DNA from: GCA-2732805 sp964516605
Lineage (GTDB): Bacteria; Pseudomonadota; Gammaproteobacteria; Coxiellales; Coxiellaceae
Assembly: GCA_964516605.1 (NCBI GenBank)
Contig: CAZFAA010000033.1
Coordinates: 1-16,832, forward strand
Length of the DNA stretch: 16,832 nucleotides
Direction: 5' to 3'
Shown: piece after piece, positions 6,334-15,600 of the stretch
Layout of the letters: every line of letters starts with the position of its first letter
How positions within the stretch are numbered: the stretch's first letter is position 1
Made by a program: the position numbers and the translations under genes
Notes under the pieces: generated by a model
Told to the model about the DNA's origin: nothing
Database searches by the model: none
What the model saw: the letters and a program-made list of their open reading frames with translations, nothing else

Positions 6334-8169
6334 ATGTTGGAATTTAGACAGTTCATGTTGCAACGTGGCAAGAAAGTATTGCTTCAGGATGCGAGTGTGC
6401 GCATTGAGCGCGGCCAACGTGTGGGATTAATTGGACGCAATGGTGCGGGTAAGTCGTCGCTCATGGCGGTGATGACGGGTCAAGTACAAGAAGATGGTGG
6501 GCATTTTCACTGTGATATTAAGCCTGAAGCGATTGCGTATCTGGAACAAGCGCTGCCGGATGCACGTTTGACAGCAATTGAATTTATTCAGTCCGGTGAT
6601 AAGCAATGGCATGCTATTCAAGCGAGTTTAGAACAAGCTGAGGTGGCACAAGATGGTTTACGTATTGCTCAGTGCCATGCACAGCTTCAGGAAATTGATG
6701 GCTACACTATCGAAGCACGTGCGGCTCAAGTCGCTCACGGCCTTGGTTTTTCGAATGCTGATTTAAGTAAAACGGTCGGTGAGTTTTCAGGTGGTTGGCA
6801 AATGCGCTTGCAATTAGCCAAAGTATTGTTGTCGCGTGCACAACTGTTGTTACTGGATGAGCCGACCAATCATTTGGATTTAGAAGCGATTGCCTGGTTT
6901 GAAAAATGGCTGTTGTCGCAATCCTGCCATGTTATCCTCATTTCACATGATCGTGATTTTTTAGATAATGTCTGCACACAAATACTGCATTTATCTCAAG
7001 AAAAGTTAAAATTATATAATGGAAATTACACTGATTTCGTTAAGCAATTTGAATTGCAAATTGAGATTCAAGCACGTGAGCGTGATAAAGTCATTAAACA
7101 AAAAGAACACATGCAAAAATTTGTTGATCGTTTCCGTTATAAGGCAACTAAAGCACGCCAAGCGCAAAGTCGCATGAAAGCGATTGAGAAATTAACGCTG
7201 GCCCCAGGTGTGCAGCAAGAAAATCCATTTCATTTTTCCTTTAAACCTTGTCAGATGCTATCGAGTCCTATACTAAAAATAGAAGGTGATGCGGGTTACC
7301 CAGGGAAGAAAGTCTTGACGCATTTAAATTTGAATGTTATGGCTGAAGATCGTATTGCGTTGCTGGGCGTCAATGGCGCCGGTAAAAGTACCTTCATCAA
7401 AACGCTCGCAGGCCAATTACCTTTATTAACAGGTGCGATGACGCATCATTCTAAAATGAATATTGGTTATTTTTCTCAGCAACAGTTGGATGCATTGGAT
7501 TATGATAACACGCCGTTAGCACATATGATTTTGCAAAACCCAGGAATCACGGAATCACAAGCGCGTTCTTTTTTAGGTGGGTTTAATATCATGGGCGATC
7601 GCGTATTAGATCGCGTGGGTTCATTTTCAGGTGGTGAGCAGGCACGCTTGGCATTGGCATTACTGATTTACAAAGCACCGAATGTATTATTATTGGATGA
7701 ACCGACGAATCACTTAGACATCCAAATGCGTGAAGCACTAATTTTTGCATTGCAAGAGTATGAGGGCGCACTTATTTTAGTGTCGCACGATCGTTATTTT
7801 GTAAACAGTGTTGTGGATCAATTGTGGTTGGTTTCCAGTGGTCGTGTTGAGTCCTTTAAAGGGAATTTAGATGATTATCAGAAATTAGTCTTAGAATGTG
7901 AGGAGCCTGTTACGATAGCGCCGTCCGTACACAGCGTAGCAAATAAAGCCTGCGTGAAATCTGCAGCGAATCCCCAAAAACTCAAAAAGTTGGAGCAAGA
8001 TATCGAGCGGTTAACGCAGGAACAGCGCCATTTGGAGGAGCAATTCGCTTCAAGCATCATCTATTTACCAGAAAATGCAGCGCAATTGAAACAGTTGCAA
8101 GCACGTATGCAGCAGGTGATGACGGATTTGCGTGATGCAGAAGAGCGTTGGCTGGACATGATGGAGTGA
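6334..8169 (+). CDS. yheS: ABC-F ATPase, YheS type
   Basis: ABC-F proteins are soluble twin-ATPase factors that bind the ribosomal E site; YheS is thought to relieve stalled translation. The 611-residue protein has two nucleotide-binding domains and no membrane segment. NBD1 has Walker A G34-RNGAGKSS, signature F151-SGGW and Walker B LLLLDEPTNHLD (171-182) with the H-switch in LISHDRDF. The inter-domain linker (about 240-300) is charged and holds the conserved 'FVDRFRYKATKARQAQSRMKA' type segment. NBD2 has GVNGAGKST (345-353), FSGGEQARLAL (431 on) and a second LLLLDEPTNHLD. Residues about 545-611 form a charged coiled coil, like the C-terminal extension of YheS. FSGGW, the LEKWL segment and NPFRF/NPFHF after the linker favour YheS over Uup or EttA. 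A weak AAGG lies 12 bases before the ATG. The upstream and downstream neighbours are functionally unrelated. Confidence 0.88.
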   Translation: MLEFRQFMLQRGKKVLLQDASVRIERGQRVGLIGRNGAGKSSLMAVMTGQVQEDGGHFHCDIKPEAIAYLEQALPDARLTAIEFIQSGDKQWHAIQASLEQAEVAQDGLRIAQCHAQLQEIDGYTIEARAAQVAHGLGFSNADLSKTVGEFSGGWQMRLQLAKVLLSRAQLLLLDEPTNHLDLEAIAWFEKWLLSQSCHVILISHDRDFLDNVCTQILHLSQEKLKLYNGNYTDFVKQFELQIEIQARERDKVIKQKEHMQKFVDRFRYKATKARQAQSRMKAIEKLTLAPGVQQENPFHFSFKPCQMLSSPILKIEGDAGYPGKKVLTHLNLNVMAEDRIALLGVNGAGKSTFIKTLAGQLPLLTGAMTHHSKMNIGYFSQQQLDALDYDNTPLAHMILQNPGITESQARSFLGGFNIMGDRVLDRVGSFSGGEQARLALALLIYKAPNVLLLDEPTNHLDIQMREALIFALQEYEGALILVSHDRYFVNSVVDQLWLVSSGRVESFKGNLDDYQKLVLECEEPVTIAPSVHSVANKACVKSAANPQKLKKLEQDIERLTQEQRHLEEQFASSIIYLPENAAQLKQLQARMQQVMTDLRDAEERWLDMME

Positions 8170-8193
8170 TCCCTATTGTGGGGAATTGCGACA

Positions 8194-8222
8194 TTGATTT
8201 ATAAGGCTATTGCGTGCATAAT
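8194..8222 (+). promoter_or_regulatory. Promoter of the potABCD operon
   Basis: TTGATT (8194-8199) and CATAAT (8217-8222) are separated by 17 bases, 4/6 and 5/6 matches. Transcription from about 8229 gives a leader of about 90 bases ending in AGGGG (8307-8311 region) before the potA ATG. A run of eight T (8226-8233) directly follows the -10. No hairpin precedes it, so it is not a convincing terminator of yheS. No polyamine riboswitch or other known leader motif was recognised. Confidence 0.5.
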
Positions 8223-8320
8223 TCGTTTTTTTTATGGACACGCTCGGTCCGGCTCGTTGCAATCACTTCAATAAGCATACTGTGCAGGAGCTGACTCATT
8301 CATAATAGGGGTATCTTTCC

Positions 8321-9427
8321 ATGACTGTACCACTGATTACCTTATCCCATCTTTCAAAATCGTTTGACGGCGAAGTGGCATTGCATCCTCTTGACCTAGA
8401 AGTCAGAGATGGTGAATTTCTAACTTTATTAGGCCCGTCCGGTTGTGGTAAGACCACCTTATTGCGTTTACTGGCGGGATTTGAAACGCCAGATACGGGA
8501 CGGATTTATTTGAATGGTCAGCGTATTGATGATTTACCTCCTGAAAAACGTCACGTCAATATGGTGTTCCAAAGTTACGCGTTATTTCCGCATATGACGG
8601 TATTTGATAATGTGGCATTTGGTTTGAAGTGCCAGGGTATTGCTCCCGCTCACATTAAACCGCGTGTGATGGAAGCGTTGAAACGGGTTAAGCTTGAGGA
8701 ATTTGCACAGCGTAATCCAGATCAATTAAGTGGTGGACAACAACAGCGTGTGGCGATGGCGCGCGCTGTGGTCAATGAGCCAACTGTTTTATTGCTTGAT
8801 GAGCCTTTGTCTGCATTGGATTATCATTTACGTCGTAATATGCAATTTGAATTAAAAGCATTGCAGCGCCGCTTGGGAATTACTTTTGTGATGGTGACCC
8901 ATGATCAAGAAGAAGCATTGTCATTATCTGATCGTATTGTGGTGATGAATCACGGTTCGATTGAGCAGATTGGTTCGCCGCGTGATGTGTATGAGGAGCC
9001 GGCAAATTTATATGTAGCAGGTTTTGTGGGCGTGGCGAATATCTTGAACAAAACGGTATTATCGGCAACCGAAGACACCATTGAAGTTGACGTGACCGGC
9101 ACACGGATTCATTTTAAAAACCCTGATGATTTCAAAGCAGGTGATACGGTGAATATTGTAATTCGTCCTGAAGATATCAAAGTGTGGAATGTGCGCGAAG
9201 TTTCAGCACACAGTGAGCACGAGTATTTGCCAGCTACGGTCGATGAAGTGGTTTACAAAGGCAGCACTGTAGATCTGATTGTCGTTCTCGGCGATGGCGA
9301 GCGTATTGCAGCCACAGAATTTTTTGATGAAGATGATGATGAGTTGGAGTATGAGATTGGTGAGAAAGTTTTGATTGAATGGCAACCGGGTTGGGAAGTG
9401 GTATTGCGAGGAAATGCAAATGTTTAA
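8321..9427 (+). CDS. potA: Spermidine/putrescine ABC transporter ATP-binding protein PotA
   Basis: PotA is the ATPase that powers polyamine import through PotB-PotC. The 368-residue protein has Walker A G38-PSGCGKTT, Q-loop Q84 in MVFQSYALFPH, signature L136-SGGQQQR, Walker B ending D160-E161 with PLSALD, and H194 in VTHDQEEAL. Residues from about 240 form the TOBE-type regulatory domain (VVIRPEDIKV-like segment, then YKGSTVDLIV), and the acidic 'EFFDEDDDELEYEIGEKV' stretch with the closing W-x-x-GWEVVL is typical of PotA. It is the first gene of potABCD. Its last codons overlap the potB start: ATGTTTAA contains both the potB ATG and the potA TAA (8-base overlap), which points to translational coupling. 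Length and motifs are complete. Confidence 0.95.
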   Translation: MTVPLITLSHLSKSFDGEVALHPLDLEVRDGEFLTLLGPSGCGKTTLLRLLAGFETPDTGRIYLNGQRIDDLPPEKRHVNMVFQSYALFPHMTVFDNVAFGLKCQGIAPAHIKPRVMEALKRVKLEEFAQRNPDQLSGGQQQRVAMARAVVNEPTVLLLDEPLSALDYHLRRNMQFELKALQRRLGITFVMVTHDQEEALSLSDRIVVMNHGSIEQIGSPRDVYEEPANLYVAGFVGVANILNKTVLSATEDTIEVDVTGTRIHFKNPDDFKAGDTVNIVIRPEDIKVWNVREVSAHSEHEYLPATVDEVVYKGSTVDLIVVLGDGERIAATEFFDEDDDELEYEIGEKVLIEWQPGWEVVLRGNANV

Positions 9428-10259
9428 ACACGTTGGCGTCAGTCTCTTGTGTTTGTGGTTTGTGTGCTTTGCTGTGTTACCCATTCTGCTGATGTTTGTG
9501 ATCAGTTTTACCACAACAGGGGCGCAGCAGTTAATTGTGTGGCATTTTACTTGGGATAATTACCATCAAATTGGCCATGATATTTTCATTAAGATTTTTT
9601 TAGATTCCTTGGTGTTTGCCGCGTGTTGCACGATGATTACTTTGTTGTTGGCTTATCCTGCAGCGTATTTTATTTCAGCCGCACATTCGAAAGTAAAACC
9701 ACTCCTCCTAATGCTGATGATTATTCCTTTTTGGACCAGCTCATTAATTCGCACTTACGCTATGATGGCTTTGGTGAAAACAAAAGGGATTATTAATACG
9801 CTGTTGCTGACCCTCGGTATTATTCATAAGCCGCTCCTGATGTTGTATACCGATGCAGCGATGTTAATTGGTTTATCTTATAATTTATTGCCGTATATGA
9901 TTTTGCCTTTGTACAGTAATTTTGAAAAATTAGATCACCGTCTTTTTGAAGCAGCACGCGACTTGGGCGCAACACGCTGGCGCATTTTTCACAGTATTAC
10001 CTTACCGTTGACCATGCCAGGTATTATGATGGGTGTTTTATTTGTTTTTTTGCCTTCCATGACTTTATTTTATATTCCCAGTCTATTAGGTGGTGCGCGC
10101 GGTGTGTTGTTAGGGAATCTGGTTCAAGAGCAGTTTACAACGATGAGTGATTGGCCGGGTGGGGCGGCAACCAGTGTTGTGTTAACTTTATTTCTTATCT
10201 GTATGTTGCTTATTTACCGTTTGCGTGCGCGTGGTCATTCCTTGCAGGAGTTAGTGTAA
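9420..10259 (+). CDS. potB: Spermidine/putrescine ABC transporter permease PotB
   Basis: PotB is one of the two inner-membrane subunits that form the polyamine channel. The start chosen is ATG 9420: GAGGA (9408-9412) is 7 bases upstream, and the resulting N-terminus (MFKHVGVSLLCLWF) runs directly into the first membrane helix, giving 279 residues, the usual family length. In-frame ATGs at 9375 and 9414 lie inside potA and are badly spaced from that site. About six hydrophobic helices are visible (roughly 6-30, 60-85, 95-115, 135-160, 195-220, 245-265). The EAA loop E177-AARDLGATRWRIFHSITLPL, which docks on PotA, is intact. It overlaps potA by 8 bases, and the potC start overlaps its own stop codon. 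Confidence 0.94.
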   Translation: MFKHVGVSLLCLWFVCFAVLPILLMFVISFTTTGAQQLIVWHFTWDNYHQIGHDIFIKIFLDSLVFAACCTMITLLLAYPAAYFISAAHSKVKPLLLMLMIIPFWTSSLIRTYAMMALVKTKGIINTLLLTLGIIHKPLLMLYTDAAMLIGLSYNLLPYMILPLYSNFEKLDHRLFEAARDLGATRWRIFHSITLPLTMPGIMMGVLFVFLPSMTLFYIPSLLGGARGVLLGNLVQEQFTTMSDWPGGAATSVVLTLFLICMLLIYRLRARGHSLQELV

Positions 10260-11050
10260 TGAAGGTGGCGCGTTTTAGTTATCTGTGTTTGATTTATTTA
10301 TTTTTGTATTTGCCGATTGCTGTGGTTGTGTGGTTTTCATTTAATAATTCGTATGTCTCGTTATTGTGGCATGGCTTTACGTGGCATTGGTATGTGCTGT
10401 TATTTCACGATGCGGATATGGGTACGGTGGTGTGGCATTCGTTATGGTTAGGGATGATCGCAGCGAGTGTGGCAACATTTTTTGGCTTAATTGCAGCAGT
10501 TGCTTTATTCCGTTATCGTTTTTTGGGTAAAAATGTAGTGCAATTTCTCATTTTCGTCATGATTATTTTACCTGATTTGGTATTGGGTGTTGCCTTACTG
10601 ATTTTGATGAGTTTGATCCATTTTCCTCTGGGATTTTGGAGCCTGTTGGTCGCGCACAGTACTTTTTGTTTGCCGTTTACAGTCATTATCATCGGTAATC
10701 AACTGCGTCAATTGGACAAACACATTTTGGAGGCAGGGCGTGATTTGGGTGCCAGTGAATTGCAGCTCTATCGCCATGTGATTATTCCGTTGGTATTACC
10801 GGGTTTAATTTCCAGCTGGTTGCTGAGTTTTACCATGTCAATTGATGATGTGATCATCAGTTATTTTGTCTCAGGGCCGAGTTATGAAATTTTGCCTTTA
10901 AAAATTTATGCTATGGTTAAGCTTGGTGTCAGCCCTGAAATTAATGCGTTATCGAGTATTTTGCTGATGTTGACGATCGTGTTAGCATTAACCTCTTTTC
11001 TTTTACAGCGCTCTAAAAAATCAGGTAAGACGAGGTCAATACATGCTTAA
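10259..11050 (+). CDS. potC: Spermidine/putrescine ABC transporter permease PotC
   Basis: PotC is the second permease subunit and pairs with PotB. ATG 10259-10261 overlaps the potB stop as TAATG, with AGGAG (10246-10250) 8 bases upstream. This gives 263 residues, matching the family; an in-frame ATG at 10151 lies inside potB and would add a non-conserved 36-residue leader. Six hydrophobic segments are apparent, beginning with the N-terminal helix SYLCLIYLFLYLPIAVVVW. The EAA loop is E158-AGRDLGASELQLYRHVIIPLVLPG, with the G in place of the second A that is common in PotC. 'SFTMSIDDVIISYFVSGP' near the fifth helix is a characteristic PotC segment. The 3' end overlaps potD by 8 bases (ATGCTTAA). 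Confidence 0.94.
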   Translation: MKVARFSYLCLIYLFLYLPIAVVVWFSFNNSYVSLLWHGFTWHWYVLLFHDADMGTVVWHSLWLGMIAASVATFFGLIAAVALFRYRFLGKNVVQFLIFVMIILPDLVLGVALLILMSLIHFPLGFWSLLVAHSTFCLPFTVIIIGNQLRQLDKHILEAGRDLGASELQLYRHVIIPLVLPGLISSWLLSFTMSIDDVIISYFVSGPSYEILPLKIYAMVKLGVSPEINALSSILLMLTIVLALTSFLLQRSKKSGKTRSIHA

Positions 11051-12071
11051 GTGGCTTTTGGGTTTGCTCTTGTGTGTTATGTCTGCCGTGGTTGTTGCGC
11101 AGCAAAAAGTAGTCAATGTTTTTGTATGGTCGAATTACATTCCACAAAATGTGATTTACCTTTTTGAAAAAGAAACTGGAATCAAAGTAAATTTAAGTGA
11201 GTATGAGGGTAATGAGGATTTGTATGCCAAATTAAAAGCCGATCCGCATATTGGTTACGATGTGGTGGTGCCGAGCAGTTACTATGTGCAACGCATGGTG
11301 AATGAGGGAATGCTGCGTAGCATAGATCATACTCAGGTACCCAATAATCGTTATTTGAATCCTGCTTTATTAAATAAAGCATTTGATCCGCACAATCACT
11401 ACAGCTTTCCGTATTTATGGGGGACGACGGGAATTGGTGTGGATAAACGTTATTGGGATCCTAAAACCATTCACCGTTGGTCTGATTTATGGCAGCCACG
11501 TTTTAAGAATCAGTTATTACTTTATAATGATGCACGCGAAGTGTTTGCCATGGCGATGATTGTGCTGAACTATTCAATTAATGAGACAGATCCCGAACGT
11601 ATTCATCAAGCCTATGCGTTATTGCGCACGCTCATGCCTAATGTCAGATTGTTTAGCACCGGTGCAGCTACTTCAGTATTAGCAGATGATGATGTGACCA
11701 TTGGGATGGCAGAAAGTGGCGATATTATTCGCGCACGTTTAGCCAATCCGTATTTAGTGTATATTTACCCACAAGATGGTTTTGCGGTGTGGGAAGATTG
11801 TTTGGCTATTCCAGCCTATGCGCCACATTACCGTAATGCCTTAACCTTTATTAACTTTCTGATGCAGCCTAAAATTGCGGCGATGATTTCAGTCATTCAA
11901 GGTTATTCATCGCCAAATTTAGCAGCGAAGCAATTTTTACCTAAAGCATATCGGGATAATACTGTGATGTATCCCGATTCAGCCACCCTAGCGCGCGGTC
12001 ACATGGAAGGTGATGTGAAAGCCGCGTTGCCCTTGTATATGCATTATTGGGAATTGCTGAAGTTATCTTGA
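11043..12071 (+). CDS. potD: Periplasmic spermidine/putrescine-binding protein PotD
   Basis: PotD captures polyamines in the periplasm and hands them to PotBC. The 342-residue precursor starts with a signal peptide (MLKWLLGLLLCVMSAVVVA, likely cut A19|Q20). Residues that contact polyamine in E. coli PotD are largely kept: W29 and Y32 (W34, Y37), S78 and Y80 in PSSYYV (S83, Y85), D163 and E166 in NDAREVF (D168, E171), and W250 and D252 in AVWEDCLAIP (W255, D257). Two are changed: E224 in GMAESGD stands where E. coli has W229 (GMIWNGS), and E322 stands where E. coli has Q327. Both changes add negative charge, so affinity or preference (putrescine, spermidine, spermine) may differ. The ATG at 11043 follows GAGG by 7 bases and overlaps the potC stop. 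The 140-base gap downstream has only a weak A+T hairpin (12074-12089). Confidence 0.94.
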   Translation: MLKWLLGLLLCVMSAVVVAQQKVVNVFVWSNYIPQNVIYLFEKETGIKVNLSEYEGNEDLYAKLKADPHIGYDVVVPSSYYVQRMVNEGMLRSIDHTQVPNNRYLNPALLNKAFDPHNHYSFPYLWGTTGIGVDKRYWDPKTIHRWSDLWQPRFKNQLLLYNDAREVFAMAMIVLNYSINETDPERIHQAYALLRTLMPNVRLFSTGAATSVLADDDVTIGMAESGDIIRARLANPYLVYIYPQDGFAVWEDCLAIPAYAPHYRNALTFINFLMQPKIAAMISVIQGYSSPNLAAKQFLPKAYRDNTVMYPDSATLARGHMEGDVKAALPLYMHYWELLKLS

Positions 12072-12106
12072 AAAGATAAGTTATTATCTATCCTATCTAC
12101 ATTGAT

Positions 12107-12135
12107 TTGAAATGAATTTTTAATAAATTTCTTAT
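12107..12135 (+). promoter_or_regulatory. Possible promoter of the small PA3496-like gene
   Basis: TTGAAA (12107-12112) and TCTTAT (12130-12135) are 17 bases apart (5/6 and 4/6 matches) in a strongly A+T-rich gap, implying a leader of about 70 bases. Read-through from potD is also possible because no strong terminator follows potD. Confidence 0.3.
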
Positions 12136-12211
12136 TCCAGTTTTTTAGAAACTCAGGTATTCTTCTGTGTGTTCGTAGGTTAAACGGATTTGACTTAGGA
12201 GGATTAGGTTC

Positions 12212-12436
12212 ATGGATTTTGAAGTAGTCAATGACCCATCTGATTTTGGTAGTGTAAACGACAATCTTAATGTGGATGCGGTGACCCCAGATGCAGAAGA
12301 CGATGATTCTGCATCAGGAAAAGAAAAGCGCTATAAAGCACGACGTAAAATTGAAGATTGGGTTGAGTATAAAAGGATGCGTGATGAGTTAGGGTGGATG
12401 GATGATTTTACGTTGGATATGGGCGAAGTCTATTAA
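12212..12436 (+). CDS. Small PA3496-like protein of unknown function
   Basis: The 74-residue product has a strongly acidic, disordered-looking N-terminal half (many D/E, 'AEDDDSASGKEK') followed by a basic-amphipathic core 'RRKIEDWVEYKRMRDELGW' and an acidic tail. The R-R-K-I-E-D-W-x-E-x-K-R-x-x-x-E-L pattern resembles the PA3496 family of short gammaproteobacterial proteins, annotated as putative envelope integrity proteins; the role is not established. There is no signal peptide or membrane helix. Translation is well supported by AGGAGG (12197-12202) 9 bases before the ATG, and a textbook terminator lies 15 bases after the stop, so this looks like a short, well expressed, single-gene transcript. 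Neither neighbour (potD, purL) suggests a function. Confidence 0.8.
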   Translation: MDFEVVNDPSDFGSVNDNLNVDAVTPDAEDDDSASGKEKRYKARRKIEDWVEYKRMRDELGWMDDFTLDMGEVY

Positions 12437-12451
12437 GTCTTTTAGTTCAAG

Positions 12452-12477
12452 AAAGCCGGATTTTCTCCGGCTTTTTT
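12452..12477 (+). terminator. Strong intrinsic terminator after the PA3496-like gene
   Basis: A perfect 9-bp stem, AAAGCCGGA (12452-12460) with TCCGGCTTT (12466-12474), has a 5-base loop TTTTC and runs into a T tract (12472-12477). The layout is a textbook rho-independent terminator and it isolates purL from upstream transcription. Confidence 0.92.
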
Positions 12478-12617
12478 ATTGGTTGTAACAGTCCAGTGCC
12501 CCAATTGTTTTCTCATGCAGGTGTCTTGACGGGTTTAGAGCTCTTAGTCACATTAGTCTCTCCATTGCAGAATACCGCGACGATCAGTGCAGTACAAAAA
12601 CAAAGCACCCTCTGTTC
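12478..12617. other. Gene-free stretch upstream of purL
   Basis: The gap between the terminator and the purL promoter has no convincing gene, tRNA or known riboswitch. TTGACG (12526-12531) lacks a usable -10. No PurR-type operator was recognised. A 38-codon minus-strand frame (12513-12629) with a hydrophobic start is discussed among the rejected items. Confidence 0.5.
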
Positions 12618-12646
12618 TTGCCGTTGCATACCCAATCCACTAATAT
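12618..12646 (+). promoter_or_regulatory. Possible purL promoter
   Basis: TTGCCG (12618-12623) and TAATAT (12641-12646) are exactly 17 bases apart, 4/6 matches each. Initiation near 12653 gives a leader of about 25 bases that contains the ribosome binding site GAGAGG (12664-12669), 8 bases before the ATG. Confidence 0.45.
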
Positions 12647-12677
12647 GGGCCCTTCTTGGTAAAGAGAGGTTGCGTGC

Positions 12678-15600
12678 ATGCTGTATCTGGAAGGTGAGTC
12701 GGCTTTTACATCATTTCGTCTGAATAAATTACTCAATACACTTCAATCGGTTGTGAGTAGTGTGCGCTCGATAGAGGCGCGCTATGTTTTTTTTGTGAAT
12801 CTCACAGACGAATTGGATGATGGAGCACGCCAGAAGCTGTGCGAGCTTTTAGGGGATGCTAGGACCACAGTGCTTTCCACTGTACAAAATGAAAATAGTT
12901 TTTGGGTTGTTCCACGCCTTGGCACCCTGTCTCCTTGGTCTTCCAAAGCCACCGATATTTTACATACCTGTGGTTTGACAGCCGTTGCACGTGTAGAGCG
13001 TGGTATTTTTTATACCGTGCAGGGGGAGCATGCCGTGCAGTGGGATCGCTCTGTTGTGTCGGGAGTATTTTATGACCCTTTAATTGAATCTGTACTGTTT
13101 GAAGCAGATAAATTGGCTGGTTTGTTTGATGAAGGGTTGCCGCGACCCGTTGTGGAAATCGATGTGTTGGGCCATGGTTTGGCGGCATTAGAGGCTGTGA
13201 ATGAGTCGTTGGGTTTGGCGCTGTCGTCACAGGAAATCGATTACCTCGTGCAAGCGTATCAAGCATTGGGGCGCAATCCGACGGATATGGAATTAATGAT
13301 GTTTGGGCAGGTGAATTCCGAGCATTGTCGGCATAAAATTTTTAATGCCAGCTGGTGGATTGACGGTAAGGAAAAAAATGAATCTTTATTCGATATGATT
13401 CGTTACACCTATCACCAAAACCCGCATCAAGCATTGGTTGCCTACGATGATAATGCTGCCGTACTCAAAGGTCATCGTGCTGCACGTTTTTATGTGCAAC
13501 CACACAATCAACAGTATGCTTTTAAAGAAGAGGATGTGGGGATTGTTTTAAAAGTTGAAACGCATAATCACCCAACCGCTATTTCGCCTTTCCCAGGCGC
13601 GGCAACGGGCAGTGGCGGCGAAATTCGTGATGAAGCGGCTACAGGTCGCGGTGCCACGCCTAAAGCTGGATTATGTGGTTTTTCCGTGTCGCATTTGCGC
13701 ATCCCTGAATTTGATCAGCCGTGGGAAATACCCGTCGGTAAACCGCAGAATATGGCATCTGCTTTGGACATTATGCTGCAAGGCCCCATTGGGGCCGCGT
13801 CGTTTAATAACGAATTTGGGCGACCGAATATATGTGGTTATTTTCGCAGTTTTGAAATGTCTGTTGAGGGTTATGCTGGGTTGGAATACCGTGGTTACCA
13901 TAAGCCGATTATGTTAGCCGGTGGTATCGGTGCGATTTCAGGTGCATTGCTGAAGAAAAAAGACATCACACCCAAGGCTCAATTGGTTGTGTTGGGTGGT
14001 CCAGGTATGGCTATTGGATTGGGTGGTGGTTCGGCTTCCTCACGCACGTCAAGCGATCAAAATCAGCAACTGGATTTTGCATCGGTGCAACGGGCTAACC
14101 CTGAAATGCAGCGCCGTTGCCAGCAAGTGATTCAAGCGTGTTGCAATTTAGCAGAAGCCAATCCCATTTTAAGTATTCACGATGTGGGTGCTGGGGGGTT
14201 GTCGAATGCGTTGCCGGAATTAGTGGATGCGTCAGATTGCGGTGCATGGATTCAATTACGAAGTATTTTGATTGATGAGCCGGATATGTCACCGCTTGAA
14301 ATTTGGTGTAATGAATCACAAGAACGGTTTGTGTTAGCCATCGATGCAGATCAAGTTGCAGCGTTTGTTGCACTCTGTGAGCGTGAGCGGTGTCCGTATG
14401 CCTTAGTGGGTGAGGCCACCGATGAGCAAACCTTACGTGTTGAAGATACGTATTTTCATAATGATCCAATTCGTTTGCCGATGGCGGTGCTCTTTGAAAA
14501 AATGCCACGCAAGGTGTGTGAAGCAGAGCACGCTGAGATTGCGCCTAAACCTTTTGACACACGTCATCTTGATTTGAGTGAATCGATTGCGCGTGTACTG
14601 CGTTTTCCTTGTGTGGCCAGCAAGCAATTTTTGATTACGATAGGTGATCGCAGTGTAGGTGGCCTGATTGTGCGTGATCAAATGGTGGGGCCATGGCAAA
14701 TTCCAGTGGCTGATGTGGCGGTGACGGCAACCAGTTTTGAAGCGGTGTGTGGTGAGGCGCTGGCTATGGGTGAGCGTGCACCGATTGCGTTATTGCATCC
14801 GGCCGCATCGGCACGTATGGCGGTGGCTGAAGCGATTTTAAATATTGCGGCAGCACCCATTAACGCATTATCTGATGTGGCGCTGTCTGCGAATTGGATG
14901 TCTGCGGCCAGTGGTTTGGGTGAGGGTGCGGCATTGTATGATGCGGTGCAGGCTATTGGTAAAGAATTATGCCCGCAGCTGGGTATGAGTATTCCGGTTG
15001 GTAAAGATTCGTTATCGATGAGTGTGACGTGGGATGTAGAAGGGCAAGAGCGTTGTGTGTCGTCGCCTTTGTCGCTTGTGATTACCGCGGCAGCGCCTGT
15101 TTCGGATGTGCGCCGCGTGTTGACGCCTATGCTGAATACGGAGTTCATGGATTCGTGTTTAGTGCTGATTGATTTGGGTGCGGGTTGTCATGCTCTAGGT
15201 GGTTCGGTGCTCGCGCAAGTGTATTCTCAATTAGGTGGTGAGCCACCTGATTTGGATAACAGTGCTGACTTAAAAAATACATTTGACTTGATCCAAACGT
15301 TAAATCGTCAGCAGTACATTCATGCTTACCATGACCGTTCTGATGGTGGGTTGCTTGCGACAATCTGTGAAATGATGTTTGCCAGTCACTGCGGCATTAC
15401 GCTGGATTTATCAGCGTTAAAAGGGGATGCGATTGCCTTATTGTTTAATGAGGAATTGGGCGCTGTCATACAAATTCAAAAAAGTGATTTATCTGCCGTC
15501 ATGGCGCTGTGCCAAAAATTGGATTTGCAGGATAAAGTGCAGGTTGTAGGTCATATCAATGATCAGGATGCGTTGCATATTGTGCGTGATGGCGCAGTAT

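Noticed and set aside
8226..8233. Run of eight T after yheS as a possible terminator
   Set aside because: No stable hairpin directly precedes it; only a 5-bp pairing with a loop of over 30 bases could be found.
9375..9419. Earlier potB starts at 9375 or 9414 (and potC at 10151)
   Set aside because: They lie inside the preceding gene, are badly spaced from the visible ribosome binding sites, and would add residues not typical of the family.
12513..12629. Minus-strand 38-residue frame (MQRQEQRVLCFCTALIVAVFC...) resembling a tiny lipoprotein or signal-peptide protein upstream of purL
   Set aside because: There is no proper ribosome binding site, the residue before the candidate lipid-bearing cysteine is phenylalanine (disfavoured), it shows no LptM-like motif, and it overlaps the likely purL promoter.
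12496..12723. Plus-strand 75-codon frame running from the gap into purL
   Set aside because: It has no ribosome binding site, overlaps the start of purL out of frame and crosses its promoter; the composition looks non-coding.
14678..15148. 156-codon minus-strand frame inside purL (also 12859-13266 and 14095-14508)
   Set aside because: These are antisense shadows of the strongly conserved purL coding frame, with low-complexity composition and no start signals.
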